Source of the DNA: Eubacteriales Family XIII. Incertae Sedis bacterium
GTDB taxonomy: Bacteria > Bacillota > Clostridia > Peptostreptococcales > Anaerovoracaceae
Assembly: GCA_031264295.1 (NCBI GenBank)
Contig: JAISED010000057.1
Span: 37,119-101,118 of the forward strand
Length of the DNA stretch: 64,000 bases
Direction of reading: 5' to 3'
Part shown: in pieces, positions 54,594 through 63,536 of the stretch
How positions within the stretch are numbered: the stretch's first letter is position 1
Layout: every line of letters starts with the position of its first letter
Notes under the pieces: generated by a model
Database searches by the model: none
What the model saw: only the letters and a program-made list of their open reading frames with translations
Told to the model about the DNA's origin: nothing
Translations under genes and position numbers: made by a program

Positions 54594-55049
54594 ATGAGAA
54601 CTAAACTTCATTCATTCATTCATTCGTAAGTTATTGTCTGTTACATTAGTTGCTGTTTTAGTCGCAACGACAGTTTCGTCCTATGCCGGCGCCTCTGTCC
54701 GGCTTGACACGACTCAAGACTTGGTTTTCAGCGTAGATGGATTCGTTGGTGCGCCGACTGAGAGCAAACTAGCCGGACCTGATGGACTTCAGAGCGCTAT
54801 GAAAAGTGAAATGCTTGCGTCTGTGGGAGCAACAAGCAAGATCATTGCTATTCCGTCAACAAGCGGTAATGTAAGGCTGGCACTCGGTCAAGAAGGTGGG
54901 GTAAGGTCGTGAGAGGGATATGCTTGAATAGCCATTCTGCGTATATGAGTAACGTGGGTGATCGCATGAGATTAAAAGGAGAAATAAAATATAATGTCAA
55001 TGCGGGGTGCACTTATAAGCGTACCTATGTGTATTATGTAAATGCATGA
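54594..55049 (+). pseudogene. Small exported-protein gene, off-frame at a TTCA repeat and a G-tract
   Basis: ATG 54594 opens a frame that stops at 54627. Between them, TTCA is repeated four times (54607-54625). Removing one unit joins the start to the frame 54628-54912 and yields a good signal peptide, starting MRTKLHSFIRKLLSVTLVAV and ending near SSYAGA. That frame stops at 54912, just after the G-tract 54898-54901; one extra G would continue it to 55049, ending with Tyr-rich YKRTYVYYVNA. The reconstructed product is about 150 residues, secreted, of unknown family. Phase variation, decay or sequencing error are all possible. Confidence 0.6.
54607..54625 (+). repeat. TTCA tetranucleotide repeat, 4 units plus TTC
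   Basis: It lies 13 nt after the ATG of the exported-protein gene, in the signal-peptide coding part. Each unit gained or lost shifts the frame; three units would put the gene in frame. Confidence 0.9.
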
Positions 55050-55707
55050 TATATCAATGACAAATAGATTAAAAGGCTGGATTGCACTGGCAATCGCGGT
55101 TGCAGTTTGCACAACCGCTGGCAGCGCTGTACAAGTATGGCGTACATGGTCAAATGAAAATGGGATTATTTCTCAGATTCAGTGGGATTTAAAGCTAATA
55201 GACGTTCGTTTTCAGGTTATACAAGAGAGTTATGAAAAGCTTTCTCAAGATGAGTTGGCCTCGGAACTAGAGGGTCTTTGCTCATATTTGGACAGCTTTT
55301 TAACGCATGTTACCTATCTTGGCATGTTGAGAAGAGAGTTCATATTTGATATGCACGACTTGGCGCTGGCTATTAATGTAATATCAGGAGGTTCATATAT
55401 GGCAAGAAGTCCTCTTGGTTTCAGGGTCGAAGTGCAGGGTTATCCCTATATCCAACTATATGATGGGATTGAAGAGCGTAGATACTATGGATCATTTTCG
55501 CGAGATGGTGCATTGTCAGAGGGGGAGTTACTCTTCCTTGCAGAACTTAGAAGCGATTGCGCTGATATAAATGAAGCAATCGGGAGCGAATATAAATCAA
55601 TACGCAAATTCATAGAGGCATTTAACGCAATGAGTTTTAAATGGCGGATAGTTCCGAATACAGAGACGCCGTTCAGCTATTTGATTCCAGAGAGTGAGAG
55701 GGCTTAA
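55042..55707 (+). CDS. Hypothetical protein with N-terminal membrane helix
   Basis: 221 residues, family not recognised. A single hydrophobic segment at about 12-30 (GWIALAIAVAVCTTAGSAV) anchors a mostly helical, acidic domain outside the membrane. Its ATG overlaps the last codons of the preceding exported-protein frame (ATGCATGA), suggesting translational coupling if that gene is read through. Codon use and base composition are more AT-rich than the flanking housekeeping genes, which fits acquisition by transfer. A clear terminator follows. Confidence 0.65.
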   Translation: MHDISMTNRLKGWIALAIAVAVCTTAGSAVQVWRTWSNENGIISQIQWDLKLIDVRFQVIQESYEKLSQDELASELEGLCSYLDSFLTHVTYLGMLRREFIFDMHDLALAINVISGGSYMARSPLGFRVEVQGYPYIQLYDGIEERRYYGSFSRDGALSEGELLFLAELRSDCADINEAIGSEYKSIRKFIEAFNAMSFKWRIVPNTETPFSYLIPESERA

Positions 55708-55743
55708 AGGCTCCGAAGCATACGCTCATTTTCAGGAATTCAT

Positions 55744-55776
55744 AAAGCCCTAGCAATGTTTCCAATCGGGCTTTTT
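55744..55776 (+). terminator. Rho-independent terminator
   Basis: AAAGCCC (55744-55750) pairs with GGGCTTT (55768-55774) and runs into a T-tract, 37 bp after the hypothetical membrane protein. Confidence 0.8.
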
Positions 55777-55789
55777 CAGTCAGATGTCG

Positions 55790-55846
55790 TTAGCAGGTTC
55801 CGCTGAATACACATAGGTATCGGTGAAACCTGCTAAATTTTTATTA
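55790..55846 (+). terminator. Second hairpin with T-rich tail
   Basis: TTAGCAGGTT (55790-55799) pairs exactly with AACCTGCTAA (55827-55836), followed by ATTTTTATTA. It is a possible back-up terminator. Its loop contains AATACACATAGGTA, the reverse complement of 55022-55035. Confidence 0.6.
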
Positions 55847-56045
55847 GGGGGCACAATGAAATAAATTAGCTAAAGGGGGGCTTCTAAATAGGGTTTGGAA
55901 AAAACGGTGTGACACACAATAGTGTTCGTTGATTTATGCCTACACTGCATTCAGGAACTTTACAGGCAAGATTCAGCGAATAGTGTAATTGTTAATCCAA
56001 GGACGCAAAAAAATATTTTATTAATCGAAAATACAAAAAACAGTA

Positions 56046-56074
56046 TTGACAGTTATACCTCGTTATGGTACACT
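56046..56074 (+). promoter_or_regulatory. carD promoter P1
   Basis: TTGACA (56046-56051), 17 bp, TACACT (56069-56074). Confidence 0.75.
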
Positions 56075-56088
56075 AATAAATTGTTTTC

Positions 56089-56118
56089 TTGACATTTCAC
56101 TCTGATATGCGGTATACT
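56089..56118 (+). promoter_or_regulatory. carD promoter P2
   Basis: TTGACA (56089-56094), 18 bp, TATACT (56113-56118), about 80 nt before the carD start. Two strong promoters in tandem suggest high expression of the carD operon. Confidence 0.82.
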
Positions 56119-56204
56119 AATTTAAGAGGGTGTCGTTAGGTAATCACCCTTTGGCCAGGAGACGCGCCAGGACGCGGAGCCCCTTTGGATATGGAGGAAA
56201 TGTT

Positions 56205-56693
56205 ATGTATGTGATCGGAGATAGGGTAGTTTATCCAATGCACGGGGCGGGGGTTATAGAAGCAGTTGAGGAAAAGAAAATCTTGGGGGAGATCAGGCAG
56301 TATTATATTTTGAAAGTGCCTTTCGGCGACATTAAGATTATGATACCGTGTGATTCTTCGGATGTTATCGGGGTGAGAGAGGTCATACCCGCCAACGAAA
56401 CAACGAAGGTAATGGAGATACTCGCAAATGATTCTACCGAGATGTCGAACAATTGGAACCGGCGTTCAAGGGAGAATATGGCAAAGCTGAAGACCGGCGA
56501 GATAGGCAATGTAGCGGAGGTGGTCAGAAACCTTATGCGGATCGACAGAGTTAAGAAGTTATCCACCGGAGAGAAGAAAATGCTCTCCAACGCGAAACAG
56601 ATCCTCATAAGCGAACTGATCCTTTCAAACAATGAAGAAGCGGACGCCTTGGAATCAAGGATCGAAGATGCAGTTTGCGGCACATCTGGTTAA
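56205..56693 (+). CDS. CarD/CdnL-family RNA polymerase-binding regulator
   Basis: 162 residues from ATG 56205 (GGAGGAAA upstream; the frame is open further up but without a site). The N-terminal Tudor-like RNA polymerase-interacting domain (MYVIGDRVVYPMHGAGVIEAVE) is shared with TRCF, and a helical C-terminal domain contains the WNRRSRENMAKL segment that contacts promoter DNA in the family. It stabilises open complexes at promoters. It heads the carD-PIN/TRAM-ispDF-proS cluster. Confidence 0.93.
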   Translation: MYVIGDRVVYPMHGAGVIEAVEEKKILGEIRQYYILKVPFGDIKIMIPCDSSDVIGVREVIPANETTKVMEILANDSTEMSNNWNRRSRENMAKLKTGEIGNVAEVVRNLMRIDRVKKLSTGEKKMLSNAKQILISELILSNNEEADALESRIEDAVCGTSG

Positions 56694-56786
56694 AGCGTTT
56701 CCGTTCGGATTAGCATTGACAGACGCAAGAATATTCGGCTCCCGTGTGGAGTCGAATTGTTTATGGGGAAGGAGAATTACTGATTT

Positions 56787-57905
56787 GTGATAAAAAAACT
56801 TTTTAGAGTAATTATGACGATTATCGGCATGGTCGCCGGATACGGAGTGTTTTTATTGATCGGTTTCATAGGCGTCGTTTCGAGAGCCTTTGATACAGCC
56901 GAACTGAATTTGCTATATCAGTCTATTTTGATAGCAGCATGCGCAATTATTTTTGGTTTAATTTTTTTCTTATTGACTCCGGCTATCGGCAAGCAGAGCG
57001 CCAAGGTGGCGAGGTATATTGAGGCGGAACTGCAGACAGTGCCTGCTAACGACATAATCGTAGGAACAGGCGGACTTGTGATAGGTCTTCTTATCGCATT
57101 TTTGCTAAGTCAGATATTCAGAGGCATGGGCGGATTCCTGGAAGTCGGCCTCAACATCGTTGTGTTTCTTGTACTGGGATATCTCGGCGTGGTTGTCGCG
57201 ACGCGGAAAGGCCGGGATATTATGCCGACCTGGGTTTCGATGATAAAGAGTTCGCAGGGCAAGAACAAGAGCAAAGGCGGCGCGGATGCCGCGCGAACGG
57301 ACGCCGCTCCTAAGATCCTTGATACCAGCGTGATAATAGACGGCAGGATAGCCGACATAATGAAGACAGGCTTCATAGAAGGGAATATCGTCATTCCTGA
57401 GTTTGTCCTCGTCGAACTGCGCCACATAGCGGATTCGTCGGACAGCCTTAAGCGTAACCGCGGCAGGCGTGGTTTGGATGTACTCAATCGCATACAGACA
57501 GAACATGGGGTGGAGATATACAATACCGAGACGGACAAGAGTCTCAACGAGATACCTGAGGTTGACGTAAAGCTGTTAAAACTGGCGCAGATACTTCACG
57601 GCAAGGTCGTCACAAACGACTATAATTTGAATAAAGTGGCGGTGATCAAGGGTGTAAGTGTTCTGAATATAAACGAATTGGCGAACACATTGAAACCCGT
57701 CGTACTGCCCGGCGAAGAAATGAATCTTTTCCTCATTAAAGAGGGGAAGGAGTACAATCAGGCGGTGGCGTATCTCGACGACGGCACTATGATTGTAGTG
57801 GAAGAAGGAAGGAAGTTTATCGGTAAGACGGTGGACGTCAATGTAACCAGTGTGTTGCAGACATCAGCGGGAAGAATGATATTTGCTAAGCCGAAAGGAA
57901 AGTAA
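56787..57905 (+). CDS. PIN/TRAM domain integral membrane protein (YacL family)
   Basis: 372 residues starting at GTG 56787 after AAGGAG. Four transmembrane helices lie within residues 1-145, a PIN nuclease-like domain at about 172-290 (ILDTSVIIDGRIADI with acidic residues, VTNDYNLNKVA), and a C-terminal TRAM domain (YLDDGTMIVVEEGRKFIGKTVDVNVTSVLQT). The usual neighbour of carD and ispD in Bacillota. Function is not settled; RNA binding or cleavage at the membrane is likely. It ends one base before the ispDF start. Confidence 0.93.
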   Translation: MIKKLFRVIMTIIGMVAGYGVFLLIGFIGVVSRAFDTAELNLLYQSILIAACAIIFGLIFFLLTPAIGKQSAKVARYIEAELQTVPANDIIVGTGGLVIGLLIAFLLSQIFRGMGGFLEVGLNIVVFLVLGYLGVVVATRKGRDIMPTWVSMIKSSQGKNKSKGGADAARTDAAPKILDTSVIIDGRIADIMKTGFIEGNIVIPEFVLVELRHIADSSDSLKRNRGRRGLDVLNRIQTEHGVEIYNTETDKSLNEIPEVDVKLLKLAQILHGKVVTNDYNLNKVAVIKGVSVLNINELANTLKPVVLPGEEMNLFLIKEGKEYNQAVAYLDDGTMIVVEEGRKFIGKTVDVNVTSVLQTSAGRMIFAKPKGK

Positions 57906-59342
57906 ATGTACGCCAATAAGCGGATCGCAGCGATAATCGTGGCGGCCGGCGCGGGAACACGTATGAAAACCGGACTGCCCAAACAATATATTTCAGTCGG
58001 AGGGAGACCGGTTTTGGTAAGAGCAATAGAAGCGTTCGAGAAGACCGCTTCTATTGACGATGTTTATATTATTGCCGATAAGATGTGGATTACGCATTGC
58101 TGTGAGATATTGGATTTTGACGCCGACGCGGCAGTCGTGGATTGTGAAGCCGACGCGGCGGTCGTGGGTCGTGGCGGCGGCGATACAGGCGGCGGTGCGG
58201 TTGGATCATATGGTGTGAGCATGGATGGCGGCGGCGCTGCGAGCGCGGGTTCAGTCGGCAGCGGGCGGCGTTTTACGAAAATAAGGCAGATCATAGAGGG
58301 CGGGGACACGCGGCAGGAGTCTGTATACGCGGGGCTGAAGTCGCTTCCCGGCGATACGGAGATCGTGTTGATTCATGACGCGGCTCGTCCCTTTGTAAGC
58401 GTCTCCGTCGTAGATAAGGCCGTAAAGGGCGCTGTTCTTCACGGCGCTGTCGTCGCGGCGGTTCCGTTGACGGACACAGTTAAATCAACAAGGGAGGGCA
58501 TGGTAACAGGGACGCTTGACAGGCTGGGACTTTATGCTGCGCAGACTCCGCAGGCGTTTCGGCGGGAACTCATAGCCGCCGCGCACGAAAGAGCGATAGC
58601 AGAGGACTATACGGGAACGGACGACGCTGTGCTGATCGAACTCATGGGAGAAAAAGCGTTCTTGATAGAAGGAGAATACAACAATATAAAGCTGACGACG
58701 CCGGAAGATCTCATCATGGGAGAGGCGATCGCGGCGGATATAGAGGGCGGGGCGGTTTCGGCGATCGCGCCGGTCTCAAGAGAAACGGAGACTCCGCCAG
58801 GCTTGCCGCTAACAGAGACTTCAGCGATTCCGCCGGATTCTGAATACAGGACGGGCATAGGCTTCGACGTGCACCGCTTTGTTGAAGGACGGAAGTTTAT
58901 ACTGGGCGGTGTGGATATACCATTTGATCGCGGGCTTGACGGCCACTCGGATGCCGATGTGTTGACGCACGCACTTATGGACGCTATGCTGGGCGCGGCG
59001 GCGCTGGGAGATATAGGCAAACTCTTTCCTGACACGGATGATGCCTATAGAGGCATTTCAAGTATAAAGTTGCTTGCAAGGACTGCCGACGCCATAAGAG
59101 AAGCCGGTTATGAACTTATTAATGCGGACATGACCGTGATATTGGAAAAACCGAAGATTTCATCATTTACGAATAGAATGGCTGAGAATCTCGCAGCCGC
59201 TTTGAAAGCGGACAGGCGGAGGATCAGCATAAAGGCTACGACGACGGAAGGGCTTGGATTTACAGGCAAGGGTGAAGGCGCGGCGGCTCAGGCGGTTGTG
59301 ACCCTCATTTGCAGAACGAACAGAGAGCCTGTGAGCAGTTGA
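57906..59342 (+). CDS. ispDF: Bifunctional IspD/IspF of isoprenoid synthesis
   Basis: 478 residues. The IspD part (CDP-methylerythritol synthesis) covers about 1-280, with AAGAGTRM near 14-21, LIHDAARPFV near 157 and TDTVK near 190. The IspF part (cyclodiphosphate synthase) covers about 315-475, with GFDVHRF and GHSDADVLTHALMDAMLG supplying the zinc ligands. Together they perform two non-adjacent steps of the MEP pathway. An extra Gly/Ala-rich segment (about 72-118) sits in IspD after DVYIIADK and includes a 9-residue duplication. The linker near 285-312 is Pro/Thr-rich. IspE was not seen. Confidence 0.95.
   Translation: MYANKRIAAIIVAAGAGTRMKTGLPKQYISVGGRPVLVRAIEAFEKTASIDDVYIIADKMWITHCCEILDFDADAAVVDCEADAAVVGRGGGDTGGGAVGSYGVSMDGGGAASAGSVGSGRRFTKIRQIIEGGDTRQESVYAGLKSLPGDTEIVLIHDAARPFVSVSVVDKAVKGAVLHGAVVAAVPLTDTVKSTREGMVTGTLDRLGLYAAQTPQAFRRELIAAAHERAIAEDYTGTDDAVLIELMGEKAFLIEGEYNNIKLTTPEDLIMGEAIAADIEGGAVSAIAPVSRETETPPGLPLTETSAIPPDSEYRTGIGFDVHRFVEGRKFILGGVDIPFDRGLDGHSDADVLTHALMDAMLGAAALGDIGKLFPDTDDAYRGISSIKLLARTADAIREAGYELINADMTVILEKPKISSFTNRMAENLAAALKADRRRISIKATTTEGLGFTGKGEGAAAQAVVTLICRTNREPVSS
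58122..58167. repeat. 27-bp in-frame duplication inside ispD
   Basis: GCCGACGCGGCAGTCGTGG at 58122 recurs at 58149 with one change. The 27-bp period is nine codons. Confidence 0.88.
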
Positions 59343-59437
59343 GCGATTATTACTCAACACGCCGTATCGGCTTCGTTCATCCGGGAACCATAAGCTTTGA
59401 GCCATAATAATTTTTATATCAAGGAGGCTATAATTTA

Positions 59438-61177
59438 ATGAGACTTTCGAAAATGCATATTAACACACTCAGGGAGGCGCCTGCGGAGGCGGAGATTCCC
59501 AGCCACATCTGGCTTCTGAGAAGCGGAATGATCCGCAAGCTTGCGTCAGGCGTCTATGGCTTTATGCCGATGGGGTATCGCTCTGTGCGGAAAATTGAGG
59601 AGATAGTCCGTAATGAGATGGATGCCAAAGGCGCGTTAGAGATACATATGTCTGCGATTCAGCCCGCTGAGCTATGGATGGAATCGGGGAGGTGGTATGT
59701 GATGGGACCTGAAATGTGGCGTGTGAAAGACAGGCGGGGTCGCGAGTTCTGCCTCGGACCGACCCATGAAGAAATATTCACAGATATAGTGCGCAATGAA
59801 GTGAGTTCATATAGACAGCTGCCCCTGAACCTGTATCAGATACAAACAAAATACAGAGACGAAGCAAGACCGCGTTTTGGCCTTATGAGAAGCAGGGAAT
59901 TCGTCATGAAGGACGCGTATTCCTTCGACAGGGATGAGGCAGGTCTGGATAAGAGCTATATGGATATGTTTGACGCTTATACGAATATTTTTAAAAGATG
60001 CGGTCTGACATTCCGGCCTGTAGAGGCGGACAGCGGTGCAATGGGCGGCAGCGGTTCCCATGAGTTCACCGCCTTGTCTGAGGTAGGCGAGAGCGAAATC
60101 GCCTATTGCGAGTGCTGTGATATGGCCGCAACAACCGAAAGAGCGTTTACGGTTGACGCCGAAGCCGGTGCTGAAGCCGAACTTGAGCTTGAAACGGTGT
60201 ATACGCCAAACGTAAAGACGATAGAAGATGTGTCGGCGTATCTGGGGCTGCCCAAGGAAAAGACGATAAAGGCGCTGCTGATGGCGGTTTATGAGGACGA
60301 CGGAACGGTAAGGGAATATGTGGCGGCTTTCGTGCGAGGCGACAGGGAATTGAATATGACCAAACTTGTTAACGTCTTAGGCGTACCCGAACACATGGTT
60401 GATTTCGCAGACGAGAATGAGATGCACGGCAAGACCGGCAGCGTAGGTGGGTTCACAGGCCCTGCCGGGCTTAAGAATTGCAGGATTGTGGTGGACAGCG
60501 AGCTGCCGGGACTAAGGAATATGTGCGCAGGGGCGTGCAAGCAGGATCATCACATTATAAATATGAACTACGGACGTGATTATAAGGCGGATATCATAAC
60601 CGACATCAAGAAGGTGCGCGAGGGCGACGCTTGCTGTAAATGCGGAGCGCCGGTCAAGCTGGCAAGGGGTATAGAGGTGGGTCAGGTCTTCAAACTGGGG
60701 ACTAAGTACAGCAAGTCTATGGGCGCCTGCTATAAGGATGAGAATATGCAAGAACATCTGCTGTTGATGGGCAGCTACGGCGTCGGCGTGACGCGAACCC
60801 TTGCAGCTGTGGTAGAGCAGCATCATGACGAAAGAGGCATAATATGGCCGGTTTCGGTTGCGCCTTATCAGGTAATCGTGACCATCGTGAAGTCAGATGA
60901 GACGGAGCAGAGAGAACTTGCGGAAAAGATCTATCAGAGCCTGCTTGACAAAGGCATTGAAGCATTGTTGGACGACAGGGATGAACGCGCCGGCGTCAAG
61001 TTCATGGACGCGGATATACTGGGTATTCCGGTCAGGATAACAGTGGGGAAAAAAGCGGCGTCGGGACTTGTGGAATATAAGCTTAGACGTGAAAGCGAAT
61101 TCACGGAAAAAAGCGGTGAAGAAGCTGTCTCAGCTGCAGCCGCATTTATAGAAAGTGAGTTGCGCTCTTTAATCTAG
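59438..61177 (+). CDS. proS: Prolyl-tRNA synthetase (bacterial type)
   Basis: 579 residues. Class II motif 2 lies in TKYRDEARPRFGLMRSREFVMKDAYSFD (near 138-165), the editing INS domain between about 225 and 385 (YLGLPKEKTIKALLM), motif 3 in GSYGVGVTRTLAAVVEQ near 447, and a C-terminal anticodon domain (VSVAPYQVIVTIV). It charges tRNA-Pro. AAGGAGG lies upstream of ATG 59438. Confidence 0.97.
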   Translation: MRLSKMHINTLREAPAEAEIPSHIWLLRSGMIRKLASGVYGFMPMGYRSVRKIEEIVRNEMDAKGALEIHMSAIQPAELWMESGRWYVMGPEMWRVKDRRGREFCLGPTHEEIFTDIVRNEVSSYRQLPLNLYQIQTKYRDEARPRFGLMRSREFVMKDAYSFDRDEAGLDKSYMDMFDAYTNIFKRCGLTFRPVEADSGAMGGSGSHEFTALSEVGESEIAYCECCDMAATTERAFTVDAEAGAEAELELETVYTPNVKTIEDVSAYLGLPKEKTIKALLMAVYEDDGTVREYVAAFVRGDRELNMTKLVNVLGVPEHMVDFADENEMHGKTGSVGGFTGPAGLKNCRIVVDSELPGLRNMCAGACKQDHHIINMNYGRDYKADIITDIKKVREGDACCKCGAPVKLARGIEVGQVFKLGTKYSKSMGACYKDENMQEHLLLMGSYGVGVTRTLAAVVEQHHDERGIIWPVSVAPYQVIVTIVKSDETEQRELAEKIYQSLLDKGIEALLDDRDERAGVKFMDADILGIPVRITVGKKAASGLVEYKLRRESEFTEKSGEEAVSAAAAFIESELRSLI

Positions 61178-61238
61178 CGCGTTTCGCCTCGTCAATGCAA
61201 GGGCGGAACCCGGCGGTAAATCGCGGCGGAGGGACGAT

Positions 61239-61691
61239 ATGTGGTTTGGCGGAGTTCGGGTTATAATTCTGGATGAAGAGGGAAGAGTCCTTCTGGTACG
61301 GCAGCACCATGAAGACAAGGATATATGGATGTTGCCGGGCGGCGCCATAGAGGACGGGGAAAACGCGGCTGAGGCGGCGGCAAGAGAGGTAAGAGAGGAA
61401 ACATCCCTCGAAATCGAAGTCGGCGATATGCTCTGGCATGTTGAAGAAGTTTCGAAAACGCGCGGGCAGCGATTTGTGAACATCTTTATGGCGCAGACCG
61501 CCGTCGGCGAGGCCGCGCTGGGCAGCGACCCAGAGTTCGACGGTACGCACCAGGTGCTGAGAGAGATGCGTTACTTTGCACGAAATGAGATCGCGAAGCT
61601 GGAACACGTATATCCGGACGCCCTTCGCGGCGATATGTGGAAGGTGATGGGGAAAAAGTACACAGGCCATAAGGTGTTCAGAATACGATAA
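61239..61691 (+). CDS. Nudix hydrolase
   Basis: 150 residues. The complete Nudix box GGAIEDGENAAEAAAREVREE near 37-57 binds the metal for cleavage of a nucleoside diphosphate-linked compound. GGAGGGA precedes ATG 61239. It is separated from proS by 61 bp on the same strand. The substrate cannot be predicted from the box alone. Confidence 0.92.
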   Translation: MWFGGVRVIILDEEGRVLLVRQHHEDKDIWMLPGGAIEDGENAAEAAAREVREETSLEIEVGDMLWHVEEVSKTRGQRFVNIFMAQTAVGEAALGSDPEFDGTHQVLREMRYFARNEIAKLEHVYPDALRGDMWKVMGKKYTGHKVFRIR

Positions 61692-61750
61692 TACACTATT
61701 TTAAAAAAGTGAAATAGTGTATAATGACATTAAGAAATGGGGTAAGGCAT

Positions 61751-62095
61751 ATGTGCGGCCAACCGGTGTTAGATGAAATAACAACAAAGATTGTTCAAGC
61801 GGCAAAAGACAGCCTGGGCGACAAACTTGATAAGGTCATATTATATGGCTCATATGCCCGCAATGGTTATGACGAGGAATCGGATATTGATATTATGGTG
61901 CTTGCGGATATTCCGCTTGAAGAACGATGGCGGACGTATCTTCAGATAAGCGAGCTTACGGGATATCTAAGTTTGGAGTATGATGTGCTAGTGTCGATAA
62001 ATGTCATAGATTGCGCTACGTTTTACAAGTATATTAATGATTTGCCGTTTTATGTAAATGTGATGAAGGATGGGGTGGAACTTGGCGCATTATGA
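61751..62095 (+). CDS. Minimal nucleotidyltransferase (MNT type)
   Basis: 114 residues from ATG 61751 (GGGGTAAGG upstream; ATG 61724 is in frame but has no site). The catalytic motif GSYARNGYDEESDIDIMVL carries GSxAR and the DxD pair. MNT proteins AMPylate and neutralise a paired HEPN RNase toxin encoded next to them. Here the HEPN frame begins 14 nt inside this gene but is cut short, so the pair appears broken. Confidence 0.85.
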   Translation: MCGQPVLDEITTKIVQAAKDSLGDKLDKVILYGSYARNGYDEESDIDIMVLADIPLEERWRTYLQISELTGYLSLEYDVLVSINVIDCATFYKYINDLPFYVNVMKDGVELGAL

Positions 62096-62189
62096 GAACA
62101 GAATCTCGCTTTCGGAAGTTCGCATTGAAAAAGCGCGGGAGTGTCTGACTGCGGCAGGGAAATTTATTCAGATACAAAACACGGCATAG
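62082..62189 (+). pseudogene. Truncated HEPN-domain gene
   Basis: A frame from TTG 62082, overlapping the MNT gene by 14 nt, encodes AHYENRISLSEVRIEKAREC and more, then stops at 62189 after 35 codons. SLSEVRIEKARECL is the typical first helix of HEPN partners, which are normally about 110-130 residues with an RX4-6H motif; that motif is missing. The loss coincides with the end of the opposite-strand ATPase gene at 62168. Confidence 0.65.
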
Positions 62190-63466
62190 AGCGGCACGGA
62201 TTTGATCCTGTTCTCAAAGCCGAAGTTTTTTGCAGAAATACGAATTGAGTAAGCGGGTTCGTATTTTGTTACGAACATATTCAGGCTTTTCGACTTGGTA
62301 CGTGTGCCGGTTTTTACTTCAACGGCGATGATGTCGTTGTCTTTTTGCAGTACAAAATCAAGTTCCGCCGTTCCTTCATTTGTCCAATAATATAAGCCAT
62401 AGCGTTTGCTGTATAGCGCTTGCGCTACGTAATTCTCAGTGATGGATCCGAGAAATGTGTTTTCGATTTCGACTGCCGATAGTACCGCCTGCTGAGAGAT
62501 TCCGCTTCTCATGGTGAGCAATCCAACATCGCTCATATACAATTTGAAGCTTGCGAGATCACGGTAAACGGAAATCGGCATAAGACCATGCTCTAGCCGC
62601 TCACATTTCATCACAATACCCGCGAAATCCAGCCAGTTGATTGCTTCACCGAATATGGCGGTTGTGCCGCCTCTCTGAGCCAGTTTGTATTGAAACTTTT
62701 TATTCTCCTTCGCAAGTTGAACAGGGATGGAGTTGTAGGCTGCGCGGATCTTCACGCTCTGCGCGTTGCTTGCATATTTCGCCATATCCGCAATATAGTC
62801 GTTGATAATTTTGTTTTGTACATCGGGGACAGTGAGCAAACTCTTGGTTTCCATAAATTCCAAAACCGCTCGCGGCATCCCGCCGATAATCAAATATTGT
62901 TTGTATAAATCAAGTGACTTTTCATGGAGAGCGCCGGGCAAGGCGTCATTGTCGGCAAAGGCGCGTTTGATTTCTTCACAGAGCGTCTTCTCATCAAGCG
63001 CCCATAGATATTCCTCGAAATCCAAAGAGAACATCGTCACAGAATCCACATTACCAACGGGAAATGAATATTTTTCGCGATTTATTGCCACTCCAAGCAG
63101 ACTGCCTGCGCCGATGATATGGTATTCCGGCGTTTGTTCATTGAAATATTTCAACGAAGTAAGAGCACGCGGACAGGACTGTATTTCATCAAAAATCACT
63201 AGCGTGTCCCCTGGAACAATCCGCTCACGCGATTCTGCCTCCAGAAAACGGAGAATACGCTCCGGTTCAATGTTGTCGGAAAAATATGAACTGACCGTTT
63301 GGTTGGTTTCAAGGTTGAAATAGGCCGTGTTCGTATAGTACATACTTCCGAACTCGCGGATAATATAAGTCTTACCAACCTGTCTCGCGCCATAGACTAA
63401 AAGCGGCATTCGGCCTGACGGCTTGCTTTTCCAACGAAGCAGGTCCTCTGTAATCTTGCGTTTCAT
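62168..63466 (-). CDS. AAA_14/DUF4143 family ATPase
   Basis: 432 residues from ATG 63466 (GGAGG at a good distance). Walker A YGARQVGKTYI near 26-36, Walker B DTLVIFDEIQSCPRAL near 86-101, sensor HIIGAGSLLGVAI, then a C-terminal DUF4143 domain with a nuclease-like FVLQKDNDIIAVEVKTGT near 390. The family is widespread in accessory regions of anaerobes and its role is unknown; defence or mobile-element association has been suggested. Its own promoter and palindromes lie upstream. Confidence 0.9.
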   Translation of the reverse strand: MKRKITEDLLRWKSKPSGRMPLLVYGARQVGKTYIIREFGSMYYTNTAYFNLETNQTVSSYFSDNIEPERILRFLEAESRERIVPGDTLVIFDEIQSCPRALTSLKYFNEQTPEYHIIGAGSLLGVAINREKYSFPVGNVDSVTMFSLDFEEYLWALDEKTLCEEIKRAFADNDALPGALHEKSLDLYKQYLIIGGMPRAVLEFMETKSLLTVPDVQNKIINDYIADMAKYASNAQSVKIRAAYNSIPVQLAKENKKFQYKLAQRGGTTAIFGEAINWLDFAGIVMKCERLEHGLMPISVYRDLASFKLYMSDVGLLTMRSGISQQAVLSAVEIENTFLGSITENYVAQALYSKRYGLYYWTNEGTAELDFVLQKDNDIIAVEVKTGTRTKSKSLNMFVTKYEPAYSIRISAKNFGFENRIKSVPLYAVFCI

Positions 63467-63498
63467 ATGTGCAGTACCTCCGTGTATCACTCGCATAT

Positions 63499-63527
63499 AT
63501 TATAGCATATCATGAATAATAAGTCAA
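63499..63527 (-). promoter_or_regulatory. SigA promoter of the AAA/DUF4143 gene
   Basis: Minus strand TTGACT (63527-63522), 17 bp, TATAAT (63504-63499), about 33 bp before the start codon. Confidence 0.82.
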
Positions 63528-63536
63528 AAAAAATCA

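Larger units (their letters stand above)
55708..56204. other. Intergenic region before carD
   Basis: 497 bp without a gene. It contains two hairpins (55744-55776 and 55790-55846), an AT-rich stretch, two tandem SigA promoters (56046-56074 and 56089-56118) and a leader hairpin, AGGGTG/CACCCT, near 56127-56151. Confidence 0.75.
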
